Below are positions 5,577 to 13,699 of a DNA stretch of 17,297 nt, piece after piece. The stretch covers positions 1 through 17,297 of the forward strand of contig UQGJ01000057.1 of assembly GCA_900540545.1 (NCBI GenBank). Reading direction: 5' to 3'. Position 1 is the first letter of the stretch, and each line of letters starts with the position of its first letter. The position numbers and the translations under genes are program-made. This DNA is from an uncultured Eubacteriales bacterium (GTDB lineage Bacteria; Bacillota; Clostridia; Oscillospirales; Oscillospiraceae). The notes under the pieces were generated by a model, which saw nothing but the letters and a program-made list of their open reading frames with translations, searched no databases and was not told the origin of the DNA.

Positions 5577-7208
5577 TCAGCCGTCCACGATGATGTGGCC
5601 GCCCTTGCCGTGGTTCTTGACCTCGTACATGGCGCTGTCGGCCCGCTGGATGACCTCCTCGGCGGTGAGGGGGCGGTCCGGGGCGGTGGAGAAGTCCACC
5701 CGCACGGCGCCGCAGCAGAAGTGCACGGGCACCGGCTCGCCGCTCCCCCTGGCCCGGAACTGGCTGGCGCCCAGGCGCTCCAGCTCCTGCAGGCGGGCCT
5801 CCAGCGCCCCGACGGCAACCGGGTCCTCCACCAGGGCCAGGAATTCGTCGCCGCCCATCCGGCCCACGGTCCCGCCGGTCACTTTGGTCAGCAGGCCGGC
5901 CAGGAACTGGAGGACCTGGTCCCCCACGATGTGCCCGTAGCGGGTATTGAAGGATTTGAAGTCGTCCACGTCCACGAACAGCACGGCCAGGGCCGTGCCC
6001 TCCGCCCGGTGGCGGTCCATGCTCCCGGCCACGGCCTGGTGGATACGTTCCCGGTTCAGGACCTTGGTGAGGGCGTCCTGGCCCGCCTTTTCCTGGAGCA
6101 GGCGCTGCTGCTGGGCCTTGTAGAGGTCCTCGGTCTCGATGAAGTCGATCAGCTCGTTGACCCCCTCGGACAGCCGGCCCAGCTCGTCCCGCCGGTCCAC
6201 CGCCACCCGCAGGGAGTAGTCCTGTCCGGCCTGGATGTCCTTCAGGGTGCCGGAGATGCGCTGGATGGGCCGGACGATGCGCCGGGAGGCAAACAGTCCG
6301 CCCCAGATGGCCAGGGCGGCGCACAGCAGCACCAGCAGGCCGCCCATGGCGTAGTAGGCGCTGCGGTTGTCCTGGTAGCGGTCCATGTTCACCGTCAGCA
6401 TGATCCGCCAGTCGGTGTGGTCCACGGCGGTGTAATAGGTGATGTAGTCCCGGCCGTCCACCCGGTAGCGGAAGCTGCCGCTGGGCTCCCGCGCGAAGTC
6501 GATGGCGTTGTATTTTTCCAGGTAGTCCGCCCGCTCCTGCTCGGTGGTGACGAAGCTGTCCCGGTTCTCCTGGGGGGTGCCCGCGCTGACGATATTCTGC
6601 TGTCCGTCCAGCAGGTAGAAGGTGGATTCGCTCCACAGCTCGGCCCGCTCCCGCAGCTTCTGGTAGAAGTCCAGGCCGATCTCGGCCATGCCGTAGCCCA
6701 GGGTCACCCCGTCCTCCCGGATGGGGACGATGGCCACCAGGCTCTTGCCGCCCTGGGCGTCGGTCAGCACGTCGGAGATGTAGAAGTCCCGGCTGCCCAG
6801 CTTTTCGACGATGTAATCCATGCCCAGGTCGGCCTGGCCGTTGTGAGCATCGCTGCAGGCCACCACCCGGTCCTCCGCGTCCACCAGGGCGGCGGAGTCC
6901 AGATAGTCCATGACCTGGACCCGGGTATAGAGCAGGTTGTCCAGATAGCGCCGGGTGTCCTGGCCGCCCTCGCCCCGCAGGACCGTTTTGGCGGCCTCCG
7001 TCCCCCCTATCATCCGCAGGAAGTCCCGCTGCTGCTCGCAGAAGGTGGTCATCTCCGCCATCTGGGCGTTGGCCACAGCCTGGAGGCTCTCGGTGATGAC
7101 CTGTTCCAGCCGCCGGGCGTAGAACCCGGCGGTGAGCAGGCTGAACAGCAAAAAGGGCAGGACCGTCAGCACAAAGACCATCCGGTACATCCCGTTACGA
7201 ATGCTCAT
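5577..7208 (-). CDS. Membrane diguanylate cyclase: dCache-like sensor, HAMP, GGDEF (543 aa)
   Basis: This enzyme makes cyclic di-GMP from two GTP in response to an external signal. A transmembrane helix at about 9-30 is followed by an extracytoplasmic region of about 31-285 that resembles a double Cache ligand-binding fold. A second helix lies at about 287-306, a HAMP linker at about 304-356 (RRIVRPIQRISGTLKDIQ), and a GGDEF domain at about 375-540. The catalytic motif is intact (MGGDEF, 452-456) and the metal site is present (FVDVDDFKSFN). At the inhibitory I-site, where RxxD normally stands five residues before GGDEF, the sequence is VTGG, so product inhibition is probably lost. There is no EAL domain. 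The ribosome site is weak (AAAGG about 10 bases upstream), so a start at codon 7 is possible. It follows the TSCPD gene by 49 bases and may share its transcript. The sensed ligand is unknown. Confidence 0.92.
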   Translation of the reverse strand: MSIRNGMYRMVFVLTVLPFLLFSLLTAGFYARRLEQVITESLQAVANAQMAEMTTFCEQQRDFLRMIGGTEAAKTVLRGEGGQDTRRYLDNLLYTRVQVMDYLDSAALVDAEDRVVACSDAHNGQADLGMDYIVEKLGSRDFYISDVLTDAQGGKSLVAIVPIREDGVTLGYGMAEIGLDFYQKLRERAELWSESTFYLLDGQQNIVSAGTPQENRDSFVTTEQERADYLEKYNAIDFAREPSGSFRYRVDGRDYITYYTAVDHTDWRIMLTVNMDRYQDNRSAYYAMGGLLVLLCAALAIWGGLFASRRIVRPIQRISGTLKDIQAGQDYSLRVAVDRRDELGRLSEGVNELIDFIETEDLYKAQQQRLLQEKAGQDALTKVLNRERIHQAVAGSMDRHRAEGTALAVLFVDVDDFKSFNTRYGHIVGDQVLQFLAGLLTKVTGGTVGRMGGDEFLALVEDPVAVGALEARLQELERLGASQFRARGSGEPVPVHFCCGAVRVDFSTAPDRPLTAEEVIQRADSAMYEVKNHGKGGHIIVDG

Positions 7209-7257
7209 AACACACGACCTTTTTCTTTTTGGGCCGATGCGCCCGGCGGCGCCGTTT

Positions 7258-7500
7258 TTACAGAGCCTGTTTCAGCGCCTGGGCCAGCTGGTCCGGGCAG
7301 GAGGTGGGCTTGAAGCCGCAGCGGATGCCCTCCAGCCGGGCGATCACGTCCTCCACCTTCATCCCCCGCACCAGGCTGGAGATGCCCTGGAGGTTCCCGC
7401 TGCAGCCGCCGTCCACCTTCAGGGACTGGACGACGCCGCCGTCCACCTCCACCGTCATTTTGGAGGAACAGGTGCCCTTGGTCTTATAGGTAATGGTCAT
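7258..7500 (-). CDS. TSCPD-domain small protein, TIGR03905-like (80 aa)
   Basis: This is a small cytoplasmic protein of the TSCPD family. It resembles the cysteine-rich C-terminal module of some vitamin-B12-dependent ribonucleotide reductases (NrdJ) but stands alone. Four cysteines are spread in the family pattern: GTCSSK, GGCSGN, RCGF and the naming motif TSCPDQLA near the C-terminus. They probably bind a metal, most likely zinc. Length matches the stand-alone family of about 80 residues. AAAGGAG lies about 11 bases before the ATG, and a consensus sigma-70 promoter (7539-7567) drives it. The molecular function of the stand-alone protein is not established. The diguanylate cyclase gene follows by 49 bases, which hints at co-transcription but not at a shared function. 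Confidence 0.88.
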   Translation of the reverse strand: MTITYKTKGTCSSKMTVEVDGGVVQSLKVDGGCSGNLQGISSLVRGMKVEDVIARLEGIRCGFKPTSCPDQLAQALKQAL

Positions 7501-7538
7501 AGCGTTTTTTGCTCCTTTTGACGCAAATTATGTGTACT

Positions 7539-7567
7539 ATTATATCGAATGCCGGCGCTGCCGTCAA
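7539..7567 (-). promoter_or_regulatory. Consensus sigma-70 promoter for the TSCPD gene
   Basis: On the minus strand TTGACG (7567-7562) and TATAAT (7544-7539) are 17 bp apart, close to perfect consensus. The -35 box overlaps the stop codon of the upstream LysR gene, so this promoter sits at the very end of that gene. Transcription should start near 7532. Confidence 0.85.
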
Positions 7568-8442
7568 TCCTCCCCCCGCGCCCAGTCCTCCACATGGGCT
7601 AGGAAGCGAGCGGTGGCCGGGGAGACGTTCCGCCGGTCCCGGACCGCCAGGCCGATGTCCCGGTACTGGGGCGGGTCCAGGGGCTTGGCGGCGATGTGGT
7701 AGGGGTTGCGCTGGAGGACCAGCTCGGTGAGGACGCTGACGCCCAGCCCGCTCTCCACCATGGTCATGGCGGCGTAGTCGTCGTTGACGGCGTAGCGCAG
7801 GTTGGGGCGGACGTTGTATCGCTCGAAGATGCGCAAAATCTCCCGGTCCCGGTCGTCCTCCAGCTTGATGAAGGGGTCCTCGGCGAAGCGCGCCACCGGG
7901 TAGGACGCCGCGTTTGCCAGGGGGTGGTCCGCCGGGAGGACGGCCATGTGGCGGTCCCGGCGCAGGTGGATGGTGTCCAGCTCCAGGGCCGAGGGGAGGG
8001 CCACGAAGCCGCAGTCCACGTGGCCCCCCGCCACCCAGTCCTCAATCTCCCGGTACTCGATGTGGGTGACCACCTCGAAGCGGATGTCCGGGTAGCGCTC
8101 CAGGAAGGACTTCATGATCTGGGGCAGGCAGTGGACGGAGAAGCTGTTGAAGGTCCCCACCCGGATGGTGCCGATGGTGAGGCCGTGGAGGGCCGCCACC
8201 TGCTCGCCCAGCTCCCGGTCGGCGTTGCACACCCCACGGACGTGGGGCAGCAGAGCCTGCCCCGCCGAGGTCAGGGTGACGCCGGAGCGGTTCCGGGTCA
8301 GCAGGGCCACCCCCCACTCCCGCTCCAGGTCGGCGATGATGCGGCTGACGGCGCTCTGGGTATAGCCCAGCTCCTCGGCGCAGCGGGTGATGCTCCCCAG
8401 CTCCGCCGCGCGGAGCAGGACCCGGTATTTGGAGATGCTCAC
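7564..8442 (-). CDS. LysR-family transcriptional regulator (292 aa)
   Basis: This DNA-binding regulator has the usual LysR plan: an N-terminal winged helix-turn-helix (first 60 residues, with AAELGSITRCAEELGYTQSAVSRIIADLE), a linker helix, then a two-lobed substrate-binding domain starting near IGTIRVGTFNSFSVHCLP. The GTG at 8442 is preferred as start because GGGAGGGGAG lies just upstream. It gives the normal short N-terminus (M-S-I-S-K-Y). An ATG at 8472 would add ten Lys/Gly-rich residues coded by that ribosome site. The gene has its own promoter and no divergent partner: the bases to the right hold only hairpins and the M56 gene end. The usual clue to a LysR target is therefore missing. 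The effector is unknown; the target may be itself or distant genes. Confidence 0.92.
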   Translation of the reverse strand: MSISKYRVLLRAAELGSITRCAEELGYTQSAVSRIIADLEREWGVALLTRNRSGVTLTSAGQALLPHVRGVCNADRELGEQVAALHGLTIGTIRVGTFNSFSVHCLPQIMKSFLERYPDIRFEVVTHIEYREIEDWVAGGHVDCGFVALPSALELDTIHLRRDRHMAVLPADHPLANAASYPVARFAEDPFIKLEDDRDREILRIFERYNVRPNLRYAVNDDYAAMTMVESGLGVSVLTELVLQRNPYHIAAKPLDPPQYRDIGLAVRDRRNVSPATARFLAHVEDWARGED

Positions 8443-8513
8443 GGTCTCCCCTCCCCCATTCTTTTTTCTCATGTGAAAGATGAAAAATCATCGTTTGTGT
8501 CATGCTTGTGGAA

Positions 8514-8542
8514 ATGCTATCATAGGTACAGCAAGAAGTCAA
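8514..8542 (-). promoter_or_regulatory. Promoter of the LysR gene
   Basis: On the minus strand TTGACT (8542-8537) and TAGCAT (8519-8514) are 17 bp apart. A long AT-rich leader follows to the GTG at 8442. With the hairpin at 8596-8635 this explains most of the 208-base gap 8443-8650; 8543-8595 shows nothing else. Confidence 0.6.
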
Positions 8543-8595
8543 GACGGCTCCGCCCCCCGACCACCAATTCCCCGGCCCTCCCAGCCGGAATATGC

Positions 8596-8635
8596 AAGAC
8601 GGCGCCCCCTGCCTGCCAGCAGGGGGCGCCGTCTT
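8596..8635 (-). terminator. 17-bp hairpin after the M56 protease gene
   Basis: A stem (8596-8612 with 8619-8635) and six-base loop lie 15 bases beyond the M56 stop. The following minus-strand bases (GCATATTCC) have few T, so termination may be partial. It is the expected end of the BlaI-M56 transcript. Confidence 0.55.
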
Positions 8636-8650
8636 TGTGTCTGAACTGGG

Positions 8651-10354
8651 TCAGTTTTCCGCATACCGCTGGTTCAGCCGGTCCTCGATTCTTGCTTCCA
8701 GGCCGTCCAGCAGGTCCTGCTCATACTGGTCCGCCGCGGACCGGTATGTCTGCGCGTCCGCCTCCGTGATAGACGCCACGCCGGTGATTTGGCCGGACCC
8801 GTCCCGGAGCACCTTCAAATTGACGGTTCCGGCATCGTCCTCCCAGAGCGCCGCGAACCACCCGTCCGCGACCTGGTCGGCCAGCAGCTTCACGCGCTGC
8901 CCCTGGAAGGTCAGCGTCCCGTCCTCCGGGGCGTAGGTAAGGCCGAAGGGCTGGTACTGGTCATATTTGTTCGTTCCCACCTGGACGGTGTCCCGGACCT
9001 CCACGTTATCCTGTTCCTCCGGCTGGGCACCGGCCGGGAGGGGGCTGCCGCCCTCCTCCGCAAAAAAGGCGTCCTGATACGCCTGGGCCTGCTGCGCGGT
9101 GATTGGTTCCAGGCCGGTGATCTCGCCTGCGGCGTTCCGGGCCACCGACAAATCAACCCCTCCGGCCCCGCCCAGATAGAATGCCTCCGTGTCCGCCCCC
9201 TCATCCACAAAGAGGTGCACCGGCTGTCCCCCGTAGAGCAGCTGCGTGCCGTCCGCTGAAATCGTGACGCCAAAGGCGGCGTAAGGGGCGTAGACGTCGG
9301 GGTCGGGAAGGAAGGCCACGGGGAACTGGGGAGCCACCACGGTATTCACCCTGACCGCCCCGGGCTGGATCTGCGGCTCTGTGCCGGCCGCAAAGGCCAC
9401 TCCCGTCCCCAGGGTGAGGAAGAGGGCTCCGCCGAGGACGGCCACCCCGGCCTTCTTCCGGCCCATATCCATAATGGAAAAAATCCTTGTTTTCATGCCT
9501 TTTTTACCCCCATAAAAGTTTGTTGAAAAGGCTGTTTGCAGTTTTGATTGGTATCTCACCACACCGATGATGGTCTCGCTGTAAGATTGGCGCGCGGCGG
9601 CCCCGGTCCCCCGGACCACCTTCTCGTCACAGGACAGTTCACATTGGACGCCGATGGACTTTGCCATGAGGTACACCACCGGATTGAACCAGTGGATGGC
9701 GGTCGCCAGCAGGACCAGTCCCTTATACCAGAGGTCTCCCTGCCGGTAATGGACCAGCTCGTGCTTGAGGACGAAGCGGAGTTCATCCTCCGCAAACGCC
9801 GCGCTGGGCAGCAGGATGCGGGGAGCGCGGACCCCAATCAGCATGGGGCTGCCGATGCTGCGGCAGACCTGGAGGCCAATCGGCCTGGACAGGCCCATCT
9901 GGGTTTTCAGGTCCTGGAGCAGGGCCAGCGCCGGACCGTCCGTCACCGGCTCGCTCCAGCGGGCCGTCAGCTTCAGGAAGCGCATGTGCCTGAGCACATG
10001 GTAGCCGAGAAACAGCACCATTCCCGCCAGCCACACCACCGCCGCGGCCTGCCACCAGGCTATCTGGGGCAGGGCGGAGGGGAGCGCGGGGACCGCATGC
10101 GCCGGGACCGCCGCAGGCAGCCCGTTCCCCATGCCCACCACCGGCCCGGCGGCGGGCAGGTCGATCTGGACCACGGCGCGGCCGAAGCGCGGCCGGAACG
10201 GGATGATCAGGCCGACCACGATGACAAGCCAGGCGTAGTAGCGGGCCGTGACGGAATAGCGCCGGGCCAGCAGCGGCGTGAGGGCCATATAGAACAGCGC
10301 CAGCGCCGACATGGTGGCCGAGCAAATCAGCAGTGTGACCAGAGCGTGTTCCAC
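8651..10354 (-). CDS. M56 (BlaR1-like) membrane metalloprotease with duplicated outer domain (567 aa)
   Basis: This is an integral-membrane zinc protease that, in the BlaR1/MecR1 family, senses an outside signal and inactivates the partner BlaI repressor. Hydrophobic helices lie at about 4-26, 37-52, 99-118, 209-228 and 301-322. The zinc site is HELVH (198-202), followed by the family SCDE motif (241-244). The outer part is not a penicillin-binding sensor, since no SxxK/SxN/KTG set is seen. It holds two copies of one domain (about 355-432 and 464-542) sharing FG-T, DG-L, GQ-V-L, G-ITG, IT and AQ-Y. A Pro/Glu-rich spacer joins them. The start is GTG, one base after the BlaI stop, with GGAGG inside the end of the BlaI gene, so the two are translationally coupled. 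The ligand is unknown. Confidence 0.88.
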   Translation of the reverse strand: MEHALVTLLICSATMSALALFYMALTPLLARRYSVTARYYAWLVIVVGLIIPFRPRFGRAVVQIDLPAAGPVVGMGNGLPAAVPAHAVPALPSALPQIAWWQAAAVVWLAGMVLFLGYHVLRHMRFLKLTARWSEPVTDGPALALLQDLKTQMGLSRPIGLQVCRSIGSPMLIGVRAPRILLPSAAFAEDELRFVLKHELVHYRQGDLWYKGLVLLATAIHWFNPVVYLMAKSIGVQCELSCDEKVVRGTGAAARQSYSETIIGVVRYQSKLQTAFSTNFYGGKKGMKTRIFSIMDMGRKKAGVAVLGGALFLTLGTGVAFAAGTEPQIQPGAVRVNTVVAPQFPVAFLPDPDVYAPYAAFGVTISADGTQLLYGGQPVHLFVDEGADTEAFYLGGAGGVDLSVARNAAGEITGLEPITAQQAQAYQDAFFAEEGGSPLPAGAQPEEQDNVEVRDTVQVGTNKYDQYQPFGLTYAPEDGTLTFQGQRVKLLADQVADGWFAALWEDDAGTVNLKVLRDGSGQITGVASITEADAQTYRSAADQYEQDLLDGLEARIEDRLNQRYAEN

Positions 10355-10355
10355 G

Positions 10356-10733
10356 CTAATCCCTCCGTTCTTTCGCCCACTGGAGCAGCTCGTCGATGTC
10401 CTCGTCCGTCAGCGCCTGGCCGTCGTACAGGGTATTGACCAGGTTGAGGAAGGAATTGTCGTGGAACTGCTTCATAAAGCTGCTGGTTTCAAACTTGAGG
10501 TAGTCCTCCTTGGCGATGAGCGGGTAATAGGTGCGCTCCTTCCCCGTCTTCTCCGTCCGCAAGAACCCGCGCTCCACCAGGCGGAGCATGAGGGAAATGA
10601 CGGTCTGCGCCCTCCAGCCCTTTTCCGTGCCCAGGCGCTCCATGATCATGTTTGTCGTGATGGGCGGCTCATTGGCCCACACCACCTTCATAATGTCAAA
10701 CTCCGCGTCCGGCAGTTTTTTCATCTGTTCCAT
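10356..10733 (-). CDS. BlaI/MecI/CopY-family repressor (125 aa)
   Basis: This small dimeric winged-helix repressor is normally released from DNA when the M56 partner is triggered. The first 70 residues form the DNA-binding domain (LPDAEFDIMKVVW, then ITTNMIMERLG, then RAQTVISLMLRLVERGFL and the wing TEKTGKERTYYPLI). The C-terminal helices (about 80-125) form the dimer region where related proteins are cleaved. Length is typical. AAGGAG stands 8 bases ahead of the ATG. The gene is directly followed by the M56 protease. Its promoter holds Bla-box-like sites over the -10 element, so autorepression is expected. No beta-lactamase or copper exporter is adjacent, so the name blaI is not justified by context. 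Confidence 0.92.
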   Translation of the reverse strand: MEQMKKLPDAEFDIMKVVWANEPPITTNMIMERLGTEKGWRAQTVISLMLRLVERGFLRTEKTGKERTYYPLIAKEDYLKFETSSFMKQFHDNSFLNLVNTLYDGQALTDEDIDELLQWAKERRD

Positions 10734-10749
10734 GGGATCAACTCCTTTT

Positions 10750-10822
10750 AGACAATTGCCTATGTTCGTATTCTACAACTGTCTTAATCATATGTCAAGC
10801 ACTATTTTCGGCGGTTGTAGAA
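10750..10822 (-). promoter_or_regulatory. Promoter and Bla-box operators of the BlaI-M56 operon
   Basis: On the minus strand TTGACA (10798-10793) and TAGAAT (10775-10770) are 17 bp apart. TACAACTGTC (10774-10783) overlaps the -10 region and fits the BlaI box TACA-NN-TGTA at all but the last base. Two further sites relate to it: AGACAATTG (10750-10758), an inverted near-copy of CAACTGTCT (10776-10784), and GTTGTAGAA (10814-10822), an exact inverted copy of TTCTACAAC (10771-10779) upstream of -35. The operator pair is about four helical turns apart. Confidence 0.8.
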
Positions 10823-10850
10823 AATTGATTTGACCCACGTCACAGACAAA

Positions 10851-10880
10851 GAGCGGAGCGCCGGTGAAGGCGCTCCGCTC
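10851..10880 (-). terminator. Terminator of the ATP synthase operon
   Basis: A 12-bp perfect stem (10851-10862 with 10869-10880) lies 11 bases past the atpC stop. The minus-strand tail is TTTGTCTGT, a modest T-tract. It separates the atp operon from the BlaI promoter. Confidence 0.7.
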
Positions 10881-10891
10881 CTTGTTCCCTT

Positions 10892-11292
10892 TTATCGTTT
10901 GGCCGTTTTGAGCCGGGCCAGGGCGCGGGACAGGGCGGCCTGGGAGCTGTGGTACTCCTGGAGGCTCCCCTTCTGGCGCAGGCGCTCCTCGGCCCGGGCC
11001 TTGGCGGCCTCGGCCCGCTTCAGGTCTATCTCCTCTGGCCGCTCGCAGGCGGCCACCAGGAGGATGGCGTAGTCGGGCATGATCTCGGCAAAGCCGGTGC
11101 TGACGGAGGCTGTCCGCCACGCGCCGTCCACCTGATACCTCAGCTCCCCCGGCTCGATGGCGGTGACCACCGGCTCGTGGCCCGGCTGGACGCCGTACTG
11201 GCCGTCCAGGATGGGCAGGATCACGGCCTGGGCGGGGCCCACGTAGAACTGGCGGTCGGGGGTCAATATCTCCAGCGTGAAGGCGCTGTCCA

Positions 11293-11293
<1 letters not shown>
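10892..11293 (-). CDS. atpC: ATP synthase epsilon subunit (133 aa)
   Basis: This is the epsilon subunit of the F1 rotor stalk, which couples gamma to the c-ring and inhibits ATP hydrolysis. The N-terminal beta-sandwich (1-85) holds TLEILTPDRQFY and the loop GQYGVQPGHEPVV. A two-helix C-terminal domain (about 88-133) follows. The segment IDLKRA (89-94) and downstream ARAEERL (99-105) match the I/L-D-x-x-R-A ATP-binding motif known from Bacillus PS3 epsilon. The ATG at 11293 overlaps the atpD stop (TGATG), giving translational coupling. A GTG at 11296 would add one residue. It is the last gene of the operon, followed by a terminator hairpin. Confidence 0.93.
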
Positions 11294-12687
<1,394 letters not shown>

Positions 12688-12716
12688 AAAATCACGCCTT
12701 TCTGCTTAGGGTGGCG

Positions 12717-12812
12717 TTCCCCTCATCCGTCACGGCTTCGCCGCGCCACCTTCCCCCAGGGGGAAGGCTTCCCCTGGGGGAAGCTGTCCGCGCAGCGAAC
12801 TGATGAGGGGAA
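12717..12812. repeat. REP/MITE-like palindromic element between atpG and atpD
   Basis: This 96-bp element is bounded by perfect 10-bp terminal inverted repeats, TTCCCCTCAT (12717-12726) and ATGAGGGGAA (12803-12812). Inside are a CGGC-TTC-GCCG hairpin (12733-12743) and two adjacent palindromes built on CTTCCCC/GGGGAAG (12749-12767 and 12768-12783). It encodes nothing. It lies 2 bases after the atpG stop and about 30 bases before atpD, inside the operon transcript. Similar CCCCTCAT-bounded palindromes are, from memory, frequent in gut Clostridia genomes, so it is probably a mobile or amplified repeat. Confidence 0.75.
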
Positions 12813-12814
12813 AG

Positions 12815-13699
12815 CTAAGGCTGCTGCGCACCCGTTGCCGCGCCGCCCACGATCTCGGTGATCTCCTGGGTGATGGCGCTCTGGCGGGCGCGGTTATAGG
12901 TCAGGTTCAGGTCCTTGAGCAGCTTTTTGGCGTTGTCTGTGGCCGAGTCCATGGCCGTCATGCGGGCGTTCTGCTCGCTGCAGTAGGACTCCACCAGGGC
13001 GCCGAAAATCATCCCCTTCAGGTAGCCGGGGACGATCTGGTCCAGGACCACGCTCTCCGACGGGAGGTAGGCCACGGTGGCGGTGTAGTGCTCCGAGGGG
13101 CGGCGCTGCCAGGGAAAGAGGTCCCGCTCCAGGGGCAGCAGCTTGGTGCACACCGGCTCCAGCTTCAGGGGATTGACCATTTTGGTGTAGACCATCCACA
13201 CCTCGTCCAGCTCCCCCTGGCGGAAGAGGTCCACGAAGGTGTCACCAATCTCCCGGGCCCGGGCCATGGTGGGGTCCTGGGCCGTATAGAGGAACTCGCC
13301 GTCCACGTTGACGCCCTTCCCCGCAAAGTAGGACCGGCCCATCTGGCCGATGACGAACAGGGTTGGAGAACAGCGGGTGCACATGGATTCCTCGGCCAGC
13401 TTGAGGACGTTGTGGTTGTACGCCCCCGCCAGGCCCTTGTCCCCGGTGACCACGATGTAGCCCACCTGCCGCTCCGCCTTGTCGCTGCGCTGGTCGAAGT
13501 AGGGGTGGTGGATGTCCGGGGAGTGGTGGAGGATGTCGGAGATGGTGGCCGAGACCTTTTCAAAGTAGGGCCGGGTGTCCTCCAATTGCTTCCGGGCCTT
13601 GCGGAGGCTGGACGAGGAGATGAGGTACATGGCGTTGGTGATTTTCAGGGTCTCCTCCACGCTTTTGATGTGGTCCCGGACTTCCTTTATCCCTGCCAT
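12815..13699 (-). CDS. atpG: ATP synthase gamma subunit (294 aa)
   Basis: This is the central rotor shaft of F1. Family marks are an N-terminal coiled-coil helix (IKSVEETLKITNAMYLISSSSLRKARKQL), the GDKGLAGAYN segment in the Rossmann-like middle domain, and a C-terminal helix (MTAMDSATDNAKKLLKDLNLTYNRARQSAITQEITEI as a region, with the family's SATDNA and NRARQ patterns). Length is usual. The ATG lies inside the atpA end with a 13-base overlap, so translation is coupled. Its stop is followed after 2 bases by the palindromic element, which breaks the otherwise tightly overlapping F1 gene set. Confidence 0.95.
   Translation of the reverse strand: MAGIKEVRDHIKSVEETLKITNAMYLISSSSLRKARKQLEDTRPYFEKVSATISDILHHSPDIHHPYFDQRSDKAERQVGYIVVTGDKGLAGAYNHNVLKLAEESMCTRCSPTLFVIGQMGRSYFAGKGVNVDGEFLYTAQDPTMARAREIGDTFVDLFRQGELDEVWMVYTKMVNPLKLEPVCTKLLPLERDLFPWQRRPSEHYTATVAYLPSESVVLDQIVPGYLKGMIFGALVESYCSEQNARMTAMDSATDNAKKLLKDLNLTYNRARQSAITQEITEIVGGAATGAQQP

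Noticed and set aside
8443..8472. Upstream ATG start of the LysR gene at 8472
   Set aside because: The added ten residues are encoded by the purine-rich ribosome site of the GTG at 8442, and homologues begin at the shorter start.
8651..10733. Beta-lactam resistance operon blaI-blaR1
   Set aside because: The protease has no penicillin-binding sensor domain and no beta-lactamase gene is adjacent. Only the family-level assignment is supported.
12717..12812. CRISPR array or rho-independent terminator
   Set aside because: There is one copy of nested palindromes with no spacer-repeat periodicity. No T-tract follows, and the operon continues into atpD and atpC.
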